The notes beneath the pieces are model-generated. The model did not search any database. It was not told the origin of the DNA and was given only the letters and a program-made list of their open reading frames with translations. A stretch of 64,000 nucleotides of DNA from Talinum fruticosum (Eukaryota > Streptophyta > Magnoliopsida > Caryophyllales > Talinaceae), in contig JAITYX010000033.1 in the NCBI GenBank assembly GCA_021018815.1, positions 1,488,001 through 1,552,000 on the forward strand, given 5' to 3'. Position numbers and translations under genes: made by a program. Below, piece by piece: positions 10,995-22,626 of this stretch; the stretch's first letter is position 1; each line of letters starts with the position of its first letter.

Positions 10995-13900
10995 CTATTG
11001 TTTTGTGTATTACAACTCGTTATTTTATACATTTTTAATTTATTGGTCTTTTTTCTTAAAGTAGTGTTCTATTATGATTAACTAGTTTGGACCCGTGTTA
11101 TGTACGGAGTAATGTAATACTCCTTAATAAGTTATAAACTAAAAAAGTAAATATTTAATAACTACATTTAATAAATGAGATTAATAATCGAAAATGCTAC
11201 AATCACCATATGTTATGCTTCCACCCTTATCTAATTACACATGATTGAGTGTGACAGAAAAATAAGCAAAAATGAGTTGTCCGAAATCATTTTCATACAT
11301 AATAATGTGGAAAAATGTAACTACTCTTGTAAGAGTGGTACTAACCTATTAAGGTATATCCATGTATATGAAGAGTGGTGATTTACATCTATTGAAAAAA
11401 TGATTATTTAGCATGGATAATAAGCGTGACAGATAATAAGCGTGACAGCTTATTTTGAGATAATTGAAATACATAAAAAGAATTTTTTTCGCATTGGACA
11501 ATTTATGATAATCATATAAGTCAAATACTAAATTTACAATCAAAAAGAAATTTTTTTAAAAAATAATTGAAAAGAATTTTTATAAAAATTAAACACATAA
11601 AGGAAATATTTTTATGCAAATTTTCGATTTCTCTCTTTTATAACACAATGCCCAATATATTGAAAAAATCAAAATAAGAAATAAACCTCACATCTCAAAC
11701 TCTAATCTCATTTTCTCTCTTATTTTCTCGCTTAATCAGTAAATTTCACATGTGTCCGCTTTATATCTTTTTTTTTTTTAATGTTGTTTAAAGAAAAGTA
11801 AAAAAAATAAAACTAAAAAAATTCACCTTAATGAACAGAACCCTAATCTGAAGAAGAACTAAGTATTTTTAATCCAGAGGCGGATCTACGTTAGGGCAAC
11901 CGCGGTCACCCAACCCCGTCCTTTCAAGAGAAAAACATGGCATAAAGAGTAAAAAAAAAATATTTTAATTAACCCAAGTTAATTTCAAAAAGAATTTTGT
12001 AGCTTAACCGGTGACAACCTAAGTGTCTATATCGGTGGTAGAAGTTGCTTCAAGCGCAAACTGGTAATAGGAAAAAAAGACTCGCTTAAGGGGTAATATG
12101 TCCATAGATATAAGTATGGCGAGTGATGGTGTTTTCTGTGGATATAAGTGTGTGATTAAAGACGACTTTCATTTGACTTATTTAGTGTATGGAATATTTG
12201 TCCACTCATACCATTTCCACACTTAACATAAATATGGTAAAAGCGTGGATGCATGCCGTATTTTGAAAATGATAGAATAGACACAAAATTAAAAAGTAAG
12301 TGGAAAGACAGAGAAACTCATGATCCAAACAAATCAAATTAGACAAAAAATTACATAAATAAGTAGTTAAACTCATACCTTAATCATAACAGACCTCCTC
12401 CAATTGACCGACCGTTGCTAATTCAATCACTTTCAAAACTTAAAGCCACTAATTAAAAATTAGTTTGAAACCGATACCATATTCTTTAGTCACGTCAACC
12501 ACATCTTCCTATCAAATTAATAAACCAAACAATGATAGAAGTTATTGTTACATCTTTACAATACATATTTTATTTTTTAGAAGAAAGGAAGAACAAATTT
12601 TCTCATCTAATGAAATATCTTATTCATCCACCCAAAAATATATAATTAAATATATATTGTTCACTTTGATAGTTATCTCATTAGATTTCAGTCGAGTCAC
12701 AATTTGAAGTCACAAAGGAAAAAAAAACGTAATTTGTGATTCTCAAATGTAAATCAAATCAAACCAAAACTTGAAATAATATAGATTATACTTTTTAGGT
12801 TAAAAATATTGGTGAATTAACCTTAACACCGTTAAAAATAATAGAATATCCTTTAATTATTTTCTAAAATATTATTCTATAATTTATCTTAAATAAAATT
12901 ACTATTAATTACATCCCTTCTTTAGAATCATTCAATATACTTTTTGTCATCAATATATCTTTTTTGAATTTTTCACGGGTTTTTACTAATGATTGACGTG
13001 AGAATGAATTACATTGATTGATAATAGGATAGATATCTCAGTAATTTTATATTAATTTTATTTTGAGTCCTAATATATTTTAATTTTCAGATTATTTTTC
13101 TATTTATTTTTGTTATTTTTAGTCAAATTGTTAGAAGTTGGATTAAATTAGTTTCCTTTGGTTAATTTTATTTTTTATATTATTATAGGGTTTAGTTAGA
13201 GTATTAATATCTTAGTATTAATTTTCTTAGTTTTCATGATTAATTTAATTATTTTTTTGATTTATTTTCTAATTTAGGTTAAAGCAAGTTTTTAATTTAA
13301 TAAATTTATAAATTAAATTTTTGTATTTTAATTTTAGGTTTTTAGTGTATGTTTCGGTCCAAAAATAGTTTTAATATTCTAGTTTATTTAATTATTTATT
13401 TTCATATGTATTGTAGTGTAATTGATTACTTGTTGAACTTTCTATTTTAGATTATGTTTTTGTTTTTCTGTTTTAATTGTGTTTAATTTTTCTGAAAAAT
13501 TTAAAAAGTTTTTATGTTTTTAATTCTATCTAGATTTTTAATTTAGTTCATTATATAATTTTCTGTAATTTTTATTTATTAATTTTCTACTCAATTTGGT
13601 TTTATTTTATGTTTTATATTTTTTAAAATTAATAAGGCTAATTATTTACTGTTTAATTTTTAGATTTAGATTAAATAATTTTATAATTTTATTTATTTAT
13701 TTATTTTTCAACAAGGGGATCCAATATTACCTTGATACAGTCTACTTTTAAAGGGAAACCTTTTTTTTTCCTTTCGATGAATTTTATCGTTTATTTAATT
13801 ATTTACATCAATGACTTATTTTTAATAAACAAATAATTTTTATGGTTGAGACTACACCAAACTCTTACAATCACTCTTGTTGTAGTATTTAGTCTATTTA

Positions 13901-14060
13901 AAAAGATTACTATTATATATTGTATAGATTTATTAGAAAAAAATACTAATGAGACTGTATTATCACACACACAAAAAAGGAGGAGGATAGTTCACTTATA
14001 AAAGGATTTTTTTATTTGGATAAATTATATTATTTATTTATTTAATTATTTACATCAACG
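10991..14060. other. AT-rich spacer after K2, no gene seen
   Basis: About 3 kb of low-complexity, T-rich or A-rich DNA. The segment beginning ACTAGTTTGGACCCGTG near 11080 resembles the ends of short plant repeats, but I could not find its partner end. The flank at 11870-11930 (GAGGCGGATCTACGTTAGGG) is also reminiscent of a transposon end. I found no conserved protein signal on either strand. Two diverged direct copies of about 110 bp with ATTTTTATGGTT(A/G)AGA lie at about 13815-13925 and 14055-14170. Confidence 0.5.
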
Positions 14061-14171
14061 ACTCATATTCAATGGATAAATAATTTTTATGGTTAAGATT
14101 ACCCTAATTTCTTACAATCACTCTCATTACAATATTTGACCAATTTAAAAATATTACTATTATATATTGCA

Positions 14172-14182
14172 TATATTATTAC

Positions 14183-14224
<42 letters not shown>

Positions 14225-14295
14225 CATTATGATTATGATGATTATTATTATTATTATTGTTATTATTATTATTATTGTTATTATTATTATTATTA

Positions 14296-14344
<49 letters not shown>

Positions 14345-14366
14345 TATAGTTATTATTATTGCATAG

Positions 14367-14404
<38 letters not shown>

Positions 14405-14472
14405 CATTATGATTATTATTATTATTATTATCATTATTATTATTATTATTGTTATTATTATTATTATTATTA

Positions 14473-14539
<67 letters not shown>

Positions 14540-14574
14540 CATTATGATTATTATTATTATTATTATTATTATTA

Positions 14575-14605
<31 letters not shown>

Positions 14606-14612
14606 CATTATG

Positions 14613-14656
<44 letters not shown>

Positions 14657-14691
14657 TATAGTTATTATTACTGTTATTGTTATTATTGTTG

Positions 14692-14731
<40 letters not shown>

Positions 14732-14751
14732 CATTATTATTATTATTATTA

Positions 14752-14788
<37 letters not shown>

Positions 14789-14807
14789 ATTATTATTATT
14801 ATTATTC

Positions 14808-14843
<36 letters not shown>

Positions 14844-14844
14844 G
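14172..14844. repeat. Long interrupted (TTA)n microsatellite, ~670 bp
   Basis: A tract of TTA/ATT triplets broken regularly by ATCATTATGATT, ATTGTT and ACTATTATAGTT variants. Longer blocks, such as the ACTATTATAGTTATTATTAC-like stretch near 14340 and 14650, recur, so it looks internally duplicated. The repetitive Ile-rich translations on both strands are an artefact of the triplet and not genes. Confidence 0.9.
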
Positions 14845-15073
14845 AGTCCATAGATGAGTGAAAACTTATTTTTTAAATAATAAATTATTTATTTTTTATT
14901 GGACTGAAACTCCTTAATTCACTCTGGTTGCAACATTTCAAAATTTGAAAATATTGGCATTATATAGTGTATAGATATCCAAAATAATAATATGCATGAT
15001 AGCACTATCCAAATATGATATTATCGTTTATCAAGCATAATACTAATGTTCACTAAATTTTATTCATTCTCAC

Positions 15074-16626
15074 TGTTTTTTTTCACACCGGGTAAATAAA
15101 AGTGAAAAGATAAATTTAGGCAACCCTTCGTTCATTCTCACTTGAAAACTCAGTTTCTAACTCTAAATCATTCTGAGTATTACATGAAAACTCAGGTATA
15201 AATCCTATCTCTCTTAAGTTTTGATTTCAAGTCATTATGAGCATCATAGAAACTCTTATCTAAGTTTTCATTTTGTTCCGACTAACTCAAAAAGCACCAT
15301 ATATATATCTCCTATACTCGATGTTTCGAGTCACTCGGACATCACTCAAAACTATCGCATGCTCAAATAATTTCTCTAACACTCTCATTTTGAGCACTCG
15401 ATCTGTATATTTCAACGCAAAGAGAATTACAACGTTAATTCTTTATTCTAAGTCATTTTATTTCCTTGAGAATTATTTGTCCGGATCAAGTTGTTATACT
15501 CGATATTTCTAGTCTCTCCACTTGATCATCCTTAGGATTGAATCAGATGGAATTTGAGCATATTGAATATTAGACTCAGAAAATTCCATTCTTTTAGGCC
15601 AAAGATAATTAAGCATTTAATTATTCTATTTTAATTATTATGTATGTCTAATCTTAGACCAAAGTATTTTATACTTTGAGAACCAATGTGGTTTGCTTTT
15701 ATAGGTTATTGTAACGAGGCTAACTTACTTTTGAAATACAAAAGCAACCGCCTTCTAGCCGTTAACCACCAACAGACAAGCTTTAACTACTTCTAGAGAT
15801 GGCTCGGACACCGCGTCAGTGGTTGTTTGTTTCCAAAATTGGAAAACTCCAACTCTAGGCTTAATAGTTGTTTCCACCACAACTTTCAGTCACCACCAAA
15901 TGATTAGAACATCTTTTGGAGTCAAGAGCCGTTGCACAACGTTCACATCCCAACGGATCTTTTCGAGCGACTCGGAAAAGCCGTTACAACGGCTAGTGAA
16001 GACTTCTGTCCAGAACTAAGAATCAACGGTCACTCTGCCTGGTTGGATATAATTAGAAGCCACCTCACAAGAGTAGAAGATTGCTGAGCACATTGCTTGA
16101 ACTCAATTTATTGTAGAACTAATTATTGTTCTCATTCTTATTCAATCTTCTATTTACAACTCCAATCTGTGTCTAATATTTTCTGAGTTGTAAAGAAAGT
16201 CTTGTAATCAGTTACATTCTTTTCTTACTTTCTAAGTAAAGTCCTTTGACTGAGCTGTAAGGGTTAACTTAGCTCATTTGTCCCCGATTGTAAAGGTTGC
16301 CTCAGTCAGGAAGTATTATATTAGATAAGGGAACTTCGAGTATAGGAAAACATTGTAAGGAATTGTTTGGAGCAATTCTGGTTGAGTCAGTTCTTTGTAT
16401 TTTATGGATTCAAAATAGTGGATTTGACTCGGTGCTTGGATTAGCACTGTTTGTGGTTTTCTGCCCCAGGAAGGTTTCCATGTAAATCTGTGTTATCACT
16501 TTTCTGAGTTCAATCTAGACTCATAATCTGGTGTTGAGCTGAATTGTTGCAAAAATTGTTTAATTTTCTTCATCACCCTATTCACCCCCTTTAGGGTGAC
16601 TTACGCTCTCCACAAGCAAACCTTCA
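15074..16626. mobile_element. Probable solo LTR of a retrotransposon
   Basis: This 1.55 kb block interrupts the array spacer. The sequence to its left (to TTCTCAC) and to its right (from TCACTG) corresponds to one continuous stretch at 8300-8320. It starts with TG and ends with CA, with TCAC on both sides as a short target duplication. Near its right end it contains TATTCACCCCCTTTAGGGTGA, a sequence often seen in or next to Copia LTRs. It has no coding capacity. The assignment rests on the empty-site comparison and the TG..CA ends, not on a second LTR. Confidence 0.5.
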
Positions 16627-17143
16627 TCACTGTATACAGTTCTAATAATCACTATAAATGTAAAATAGAGGATGAATGCTCACCAGTTTCTTTTTATATC
16701 TTTCATTGTAAATCATTTTTTTTTTGATAGAAAGAGAAATTTCATTAATGAAAATTTATACAATATTTCCAAAGATAATCTCTTTATAAGAATAAGTCTA
16801 AATATGAAAACCGATCTCTATTTCAACATCATTAATGTAAATATGCTTGCGTCTGGCTCTATATTTACAACATCCATCTGACCACAAATTATGTTTTTGA
16901 TTTTAATATGTTTTTCTCGAATGTTGGATAACTAGAATATAACTTAATAAAATAGAACATTGGGTGATATAATATATCTAAACTGAAAGAAGTATGACCT
17001 CGGTCTAGCCATCCGAGATAACATTGTTGAATAATCCGTAATTAAAATAAGTGAAACCAACTTATATAAAAGTATCATAAATATATCCTCCAATCGATTC
17101 AACAACTTTAATAAAACTTATATATATATATGTATATTTATAT
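16627..17143. repeat. Array spacer fragment between two retroelements
   Basis: It aligns with 8310-8800 in the first unit (shared ACTAGAATATAACTTAATA and CCTCCAATCGATTC) and continues at 24874 beyond the LTR element. No gene. Confidence 0.75.
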
Positions 17144-17731
17144 ATGTTTTCAGAGAAAACCGAGTTGATGATGTGGATGTTGACTCGGAGAGAGGAAGGA
17201 TTTACTGCTTCGGTTCCGAGGACGTGGCACGATTAATCTGATTCCGCGTGGCAACTGCTTGAACCTGCAAAAGGCGAAGCCCCGGGTGGATCCCGGGAAC
17301 GCCCTCCGACGCTCAAGTTAGTGATCGACTTGATTGAAGGGATCGAGGAGATCTTCCTCGATGTGCGTGGGGGAATTCCTTGGGAGTTGAGAGATTTTCA
17401 AAAGGTGGAAACTCTTAGGATGTGTGTTGAGAGCTTGAGAGCTTGAGAGCTTGGAAGCTTGGATGTGTGTTGTGAGAAAAATGAGAATTGTGGAATGTGA
17501 AACATGCCCCATGAAGTTGGGAAATGATGGGTATTTATAGGGAGATTTTAAAGAGGTAGTATAGTAATTTACCGTGGTTTAGGGGAAACCCTAGCCCTAA
17601 TGGGCTTTAGGCTTTTACCTGGCCCGTTAAGGGTTGGCTTGGGTTGATATCTTCCTTATCCGACTAATTAGGCACAATTGGCTGGTGATGTGGAGGGTGA
17701 GTTGGACCTGATCCGGGAAATACCCGAATCA
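17144..17731 (-). repeat. 3' LTR (left copy)
   Basis: Starts on the minus strand with TGATTCGGGTATTTCCCGG and ends CTGAAAACA. It is about 95% like the right copy by eye. Differences include an extra GAGAGCTT unit near 17440 and several substitutions. Confidence 0.85.
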
Positions 17732-18430
17732 TTTAGCCCCTCACGTTCTACCTGCATGCCTCCGGAGGTAGGTAGGTGGAATGTGGAGCCCACTCCGCTA
17801 TGCCTCTATGACCCCAAGTTCTTATAAATAGGGGGTGAATCTTGAGGAGGATAGAAAATTTCCACTACTTCATTCTTCTCCTTTCTCTTGCTTTGGAAAA
17901 AATGACCGCCGGGCGCTTCCTGTCGGATATGAGAAGTTGTGTCTCGCTTCAACCGAGATGAGGTCGAGCAAACAGCTATTGAGCATCGCCGACCATCTTT
18001 GTCGCAGAAGTGTTCTACCTGCTTCTCATCGACGATGCTTGGAAGCTACGGTTGATAAATGATGGTGAGGAGTATGATAGGTTGTTTCAAGCCACGATCC
18101 GTCCTGAGTGGGATATTCTTGAGGCTTGGGTGGAGCGCAACCATGATCGCCTCGTCGAGCTTCAGGCAACGAACCCGAGCTTTTCAACAAGCGGGGCGGT
18201 GGGAGAAGGGGCCGCTTCGAGTGTTGGCTCATCTTCTAATCTTCCTATGGAGAGTGACGAGTTGGTGGATAACCCTGCTACCTACTCCTCTCAGGCCGGA
18301 GGGACTTGCCCAAGGCAAAGGGGAATAGCCTCCCTGCGGAGAAGAAGAGGAACATTTCGGCGGAGAAGAACAGAAACCCTCCGCAGGAGAAGTGAGGTGG
18401 TAGCCATGGCTCTCCTTCCATCTGAGTAGT
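17732..18430 (+). other. Possible antisense transcription unit next to the 3' LTR
   Basis: A good TATA motif (CTTATAAATAGGGGG, 17820-17834) on the plus strand is followed by two partly overlapping open frames, about 17900-18060 and 18010-18429. The second encodes an acidic segment (EEYDRLFQATIRPEWDILEAW) and a Ser/Gly/Arg-rich end. Genes opposite to gag-pol near the 3' LTR are known in Tat-lineage Gypsy elements. I infer a decayed one here. I recognise no domain in it. Confidence 0.3.
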
Positions 18431-18869
18431 GTAACTGTAGCGTAGTAGTGTAACCGTAGGGTTATAGCGTAACCGTAGCGTCCTGGCGTAACCGTAGCGT
18501 TGTAGTGTAGTCTTGAACTTTAGATGCATTTGCTTCTCTTGTAGTGGCGCGTTGTGCACTCTTGCCTCAATGAATGAATGAATGAATGAAGTTTGCTTTG
18601 CCAGCTTGACTTCCCTTCGCTTTTCTATCCCACTCGTTGACGTTTTGTTTGTGGTGAATGATTTGTACTTAGCCACTTGAGGCTAAAAAGGAGTCTTGCG
18701 GGGAGGATGAGTTCTCTTGTGATCCTTCCGGGGCTCTTCTGTGGAGGATGAGTCCTCCGGTGGTCCTTCTAGGGCTCTTGCGGGGAGGATGAGTCCTTCC
18801 GTAGTCTTTCTAGGATCCTTAAGGCATCACAGACCCTATGTGCCTTAGATTCGAAAAAGTGAGTTTGCC

Positions 18870-19330
18870 CATGGTAACATTGTTATGGGTCTTTTACGCG
18901 ACCTTTCAGCTCACGGAGGCTTAAAAGTGCATGAATGTAAGTATCTCGCTAGGGAACATATTACCGAGACGCGACCCCCTAACCTTAAGCTAGGAGTGCA
19001 AGTGCCCATGCGGACATGGGTCTTTACGCGACCTTCCAGCTTCTGTAAGCTTAGAAGTGCATGATTCTCGCTAGGGAACATCCCATGGAGAACGCGACCC
19101 CTAACCTTAAGTTAGGAGTGCAAGTGCCCATGCGGACATGAGTCTTTACGTGACCTTCTAGCTCCCGAAGGCTTAGAAGTGTATGATTCCCGCTATAGAA
19201 CATCCCACGGAGAGCGCGACCCCCTAACCTTAAGTTAGGAGCGCAAGTGCCCATGTGGACATAGGTCTTTATGCAACCTTCCAGCTCTCGTAGGCTTAGA
19301 AGTGCATGATTGTATGTCCTCTAAGGGGTG
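18870..19330. repeat. Tandem repeat, ~123 bp unit, almost 4 copies
   Basis: Each unit contains GCGACC near a TTTACGCGACCTT-like start, an AGGCTTA(G/A)AAGTGCATGA block, CGCTAGGGAACAT, and CCTAACCTTAAG(C/T)TAGGAGTG. Copies begin near 18893, 19024, 19146 and 19266, and the last is incomplete. Shorter related pieces (GCTCCCGGAGGC) continue to about 19450. It lies inside the LTR element. Confidence 0.8.
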
Positions 19331-19639
19331 TTCCTTTTGCGGAGTTAGGAGTGCGATTTTTAGCTCCCGGAGGCGAAGTTATCGCTGAGCATAACTCCGA
19401 AGGATGTCCCCTGTGGAGGTGGGAATGCGACTTATTAGCTCCCGGAGGCTAAGTCGTTGCTTGACGTCGAGAGACGTTTGGGCTTCGAATATGTTCGTTG
19501 CAGAGAGTTTTTGCGAAGTTACGCATTTTAAAATTTTTAGAAGTGGCGACTCCCCCAAATACTTACGCTACCCCCAAATTAAACCATCCCCCAAGCACCA
19601 TATGCTTCAAAGCATAGAGACCCCACCCCCAAACACCCT

Positions 19640-20010
19640 TCGTGAGGACTGCCCCTGGACGACCCTCGGCCGAGTCCCCCGCAACCGAGCCCTCGGACCG
19701 ACAGTTCAGGCCGAGTCGTCCCCTCCTCGCTCACCGCCTCCCCACGGCCGACCCTCACACTGACCGCTGAGGCCGACCCTCGTGCCCCCGCGCCGCAGGC
19801 CTCTCTCGAGACCCCCAATACCGACCCCGGGTCGACCATTGAGGCCGACCCTTCAGGCCGACCGTCGCCCGGCTACCAGATCCTCATGGAAACCCCCCAC
19901 GACCAAGCGCTCCAACCGAGCGCTTAGGCCGAGCGTTCTCCCCTTCCCCCGCTAGACGACCTGGCCGAGACGACACCGTCCCTCGGCCGAGTCCTCTGCC
20001 CGACCACCTT
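19640..20010. repeat. GC-rich GGCCGA-type island inside the LTR element
   Basis: About 370 bp with many GGCCGA, CCGAGT and CCGACC words in an otherwise AT-rich window. It ends abruptly at a T-run near 20010. Neither strand gives a convincing protein. Confidence 0.6.
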
Positions 20011-21180
20011 TTTTTTTTTAATAAATATGTTGGTATATTTTTGGGGAAACATTACCAACCAATTTTATGCGCAAAAATTTTCGAAGAGGACAAAAAAATA
20101 CCAACCTCGATTTTAGAGCGAAGAAATTGTAGGCTCCTTCAGACGGAAAATATCAACCCAATTCGGAGTGGAAATATGATGGCCCTGGCTCCGTTAGTCC
20201 AAACATATTGGCCGTTTTTTATCGAGAAAAATCGAACCCATTTTTGGTGAGCCTCGTGTTGACTCCACGTTAAGCTCAAATATATAAACTCTTTAGTATG
20301 GGCCTTCGTAGGGTGCCTCTGATTATGCCCAAGTCGCAATTTTAAGTTGGAGGTCTTTGTTAGCTTCTCATTTGTCTCCGAGCTCGATGTCATCAAACGA
20401 CGTTTAGCGTTGGGCTATAATAATAACCGTACGCCTTGATGGCAAAAAATCTTCTTCGTCTTCAATTTGCAAATCATCGCTCATTTGATTTTTGATAAAA
20501 AATGTGGGCACCCGATTGACCTTTGTTGGAATCCGAAGATAAGCAGTTGTAGATTGAATCTTATAGCGTTGGAGCAGTTTCTTGCGGAACAAAAGTGTTC
20601 TTCAAGGGCGTTGACCTTGTGCTTCTTTCCGGTGACTGAAAGCTTAAGTGATGTCTCTTAGTGATCCTTTATGATCCTATGGGATCTTCACTTATCGAGT
20701 CGCGTACACTCAATATTTTTTTGTCCAAGAGGCCTTTTTTTGACGAATGTACGCATCCGAAGACCATAGTCGATCTCTTCATGCTTGGCATTTACTTGTC
20801 TTATGCTTGGATCTTGCTCTGAAGGTCTCACTTTGGAGTCCAGCTTTCTGGCCATGTCCATCCTTGAGAGGAAACACCAGAGGAGAGAGGAGATCCTTGA
20901 GGATGAGGACGTTGATGAGGATGCCAAAGATGGTTCCGAGGATTGGCCCCCTTTCCATGACTCTTCGAAGGATATGAGTTATTTTTGATGTCCTACGTGC
21001 CATATGACTTGATACTCTGCAACTTTAGATTCATTTTGCTTGAACTTTTATCTTCGACTGATCCTTGCTTGATGCTTGTTGGATGCTTACTCAATGCTTA
21101 CCTGCCTCGTTGTTTCTTTTTTATTTGCCGATTTTTTCTTTCTTGCCGCTTGGGGTACATGATCACCCTTCATCATAGTT
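20011..21180. other. Unidentified internal part of the LTR element
   Basis: Short broken open frames on both strands and no domain I recognise. The segment near 20870-20990 encodes an acidic stretch on the plus strand. The expected polymerase domains are absent here. Confidence 0.4.
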
Positions 21181-21189
21181 GGGTCTTCT

Positions 21190-21425
21190 TTGAGTTTTAC
21201 AACTTGGTTGTCCTAGGGGTTGTATTAGCCCCTGGCGTTGTCCCCAAAATCGGCATAATGAAAAACATACAACGAAAGAAACTAACAACGTAGCTGCCTT
21301 AAGAGGTCATATTAGCCCCTACCTTTTCTTCTAACTTTGACAAAGTTAAGAAAATACAATGAAAGGAACTGGGGACTTGGGTGCTCTAGGGGTTCATATT
21401 AGCCCCTATTCATGCCCCCAAGACT
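21190..21425. repeat. Three imperfect repeats with AGGGGTT..ATATTAGCCCCT
   Basis: CTAGGGGTTGTATTAGCCCCT (about 21211), GAGGTCATATTAGCCCCT (about 21304) and AGGGGTTCATATTAGCCCCT (about 21389) are spaced about 90 bases apart and followed by similar AATGAAA-containing stretches. Each AGGGG..CCCCT is a short inverted repeat. Confidence 0.6.
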
Positions 21426-21643
21426 GTCTTAAAGTGAAGTATGAGACATAAAGATGCGGAAAGCTTGTTTGTTGTATTAATAAAAGATCAAAGTCCGTAC
21501 GGAAGAGAAGAATGTGTGCCCCAGATGAGCGCTTTCGGAAAATTCGCGTCAATCGTGGGCGATTCCTTTACAAAATCTTTGGGACTTAGGCTGGGTGGGT
21601 CTTTAAAGAAAGGCCCCCACGTCAGACGATGAGCTCGAACTAT

Positions 21644-22288
21644 TTACATAAGCACCATTATCTCATGAGTTTGATGTCTTCGGGAGGCGTAAGCTGGACC
21701 TTGACATGATATTCTGTTGTGGTAAAACACACAATCATAGTCTCGGAGACTTTGGTTGAGCTCCGCCTTTAGCTTCTTACCCTTGGGATCATCATGAGTC
21801 TTCCCTTCCTCTTTCCGATTCTCTATCAAAGGTCGAAGGCTTACTACATAGCATTCACGCCCAGTCTTTTGGTCTCCATAGATCTCACCTACAGATCCAT
21901 CATCAAGCTCATACTTCATGAGGAGAAGGTATGGAACGATGACCGCTTTGATCTGGTTGAGGGTGGGACGTCCAATGATGAAATTGTAGGCGGAGGGGAT
22001 GTCGATCACTAGGAATTTCACTTCGATGTTTTAGCCCTTGAGCTTCTCTCCAACCCCGACTGGTAGGCGGATCATGCCTATGGGGTGTATCGTCTGCCCT
22101 CCGAATCTAACGATAGGATTGACGAGGGAAATGAGATTTTGAGGGGTATACTTAAGTTGACTTAGGCATTCCATGGTGATGATGTCTACCGAGCTCCCCG
22201 TGTCGATAAGGACCCTGCGGACTATAGCGTCCGAAACCTTCAGTGTGATGACCAAAGGATCCTCATGTGAGGCGGCCATGCCTTTCAA
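21644..22288 (-). pseudogene. LTR element: aspartic protease region
   Basis: Near 22210 the minus strand reads VLIDTGSSVDIITMECL, with the catalytic D-T-G of retropepsins. Further on comes YNFIIGRPTLNQIKAV (about 21985-21940), the conserved end of the protease in plant Gypsy elements. The two pieces are in different frames around 22030. After KTGRECYVVSL the frame degenerates and stops at 21644, just where reverse transcriptase should start. Confidence 0.75.
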
Positions 22289-22626
22289 ATCTTGTTATCC
22301 AAAGGTCACTGTGGGCACCTTCACAGGTGGAGGCTGGCCGGTGATCGGGACTTGTTGAGCGCTCCTGAGGTGAGCCTTCCAGGAAGAGAGGGTCGTGCCC
22401 CCTGCAAATCCCCCAGCAATGGTGGCTACAATCTTAGTAGCGTCATCATCATCACAATGCCTATATCCCTGCCTTGAAGAACCTCCTTGTGCTCCATGAG
22501 TATCTTTTTGAGAAAGCGATCAATTTGCCCATTATCCGCCAACTCCCCAAGCGCCTTCTTTAACGCGCGACACTCTGTAGTGTTGTGCCCGGTTTGTTCA
22601 TGAAATTCGCAATATTTGTTAGAAGC

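Noticed and set aside
14099..14783. Poly-Ile open frames on both strands
   Set aside because: Translation of a TTA/ATT microsatellite, equally open on both strands, with no gene features.
18010..18429. Host gene for an acidic protein
   Set aside because: It is within the LTR element, has no recognisable domain, and the upstream frame does not join without a shift. It is kept only as a possible antisense unit.
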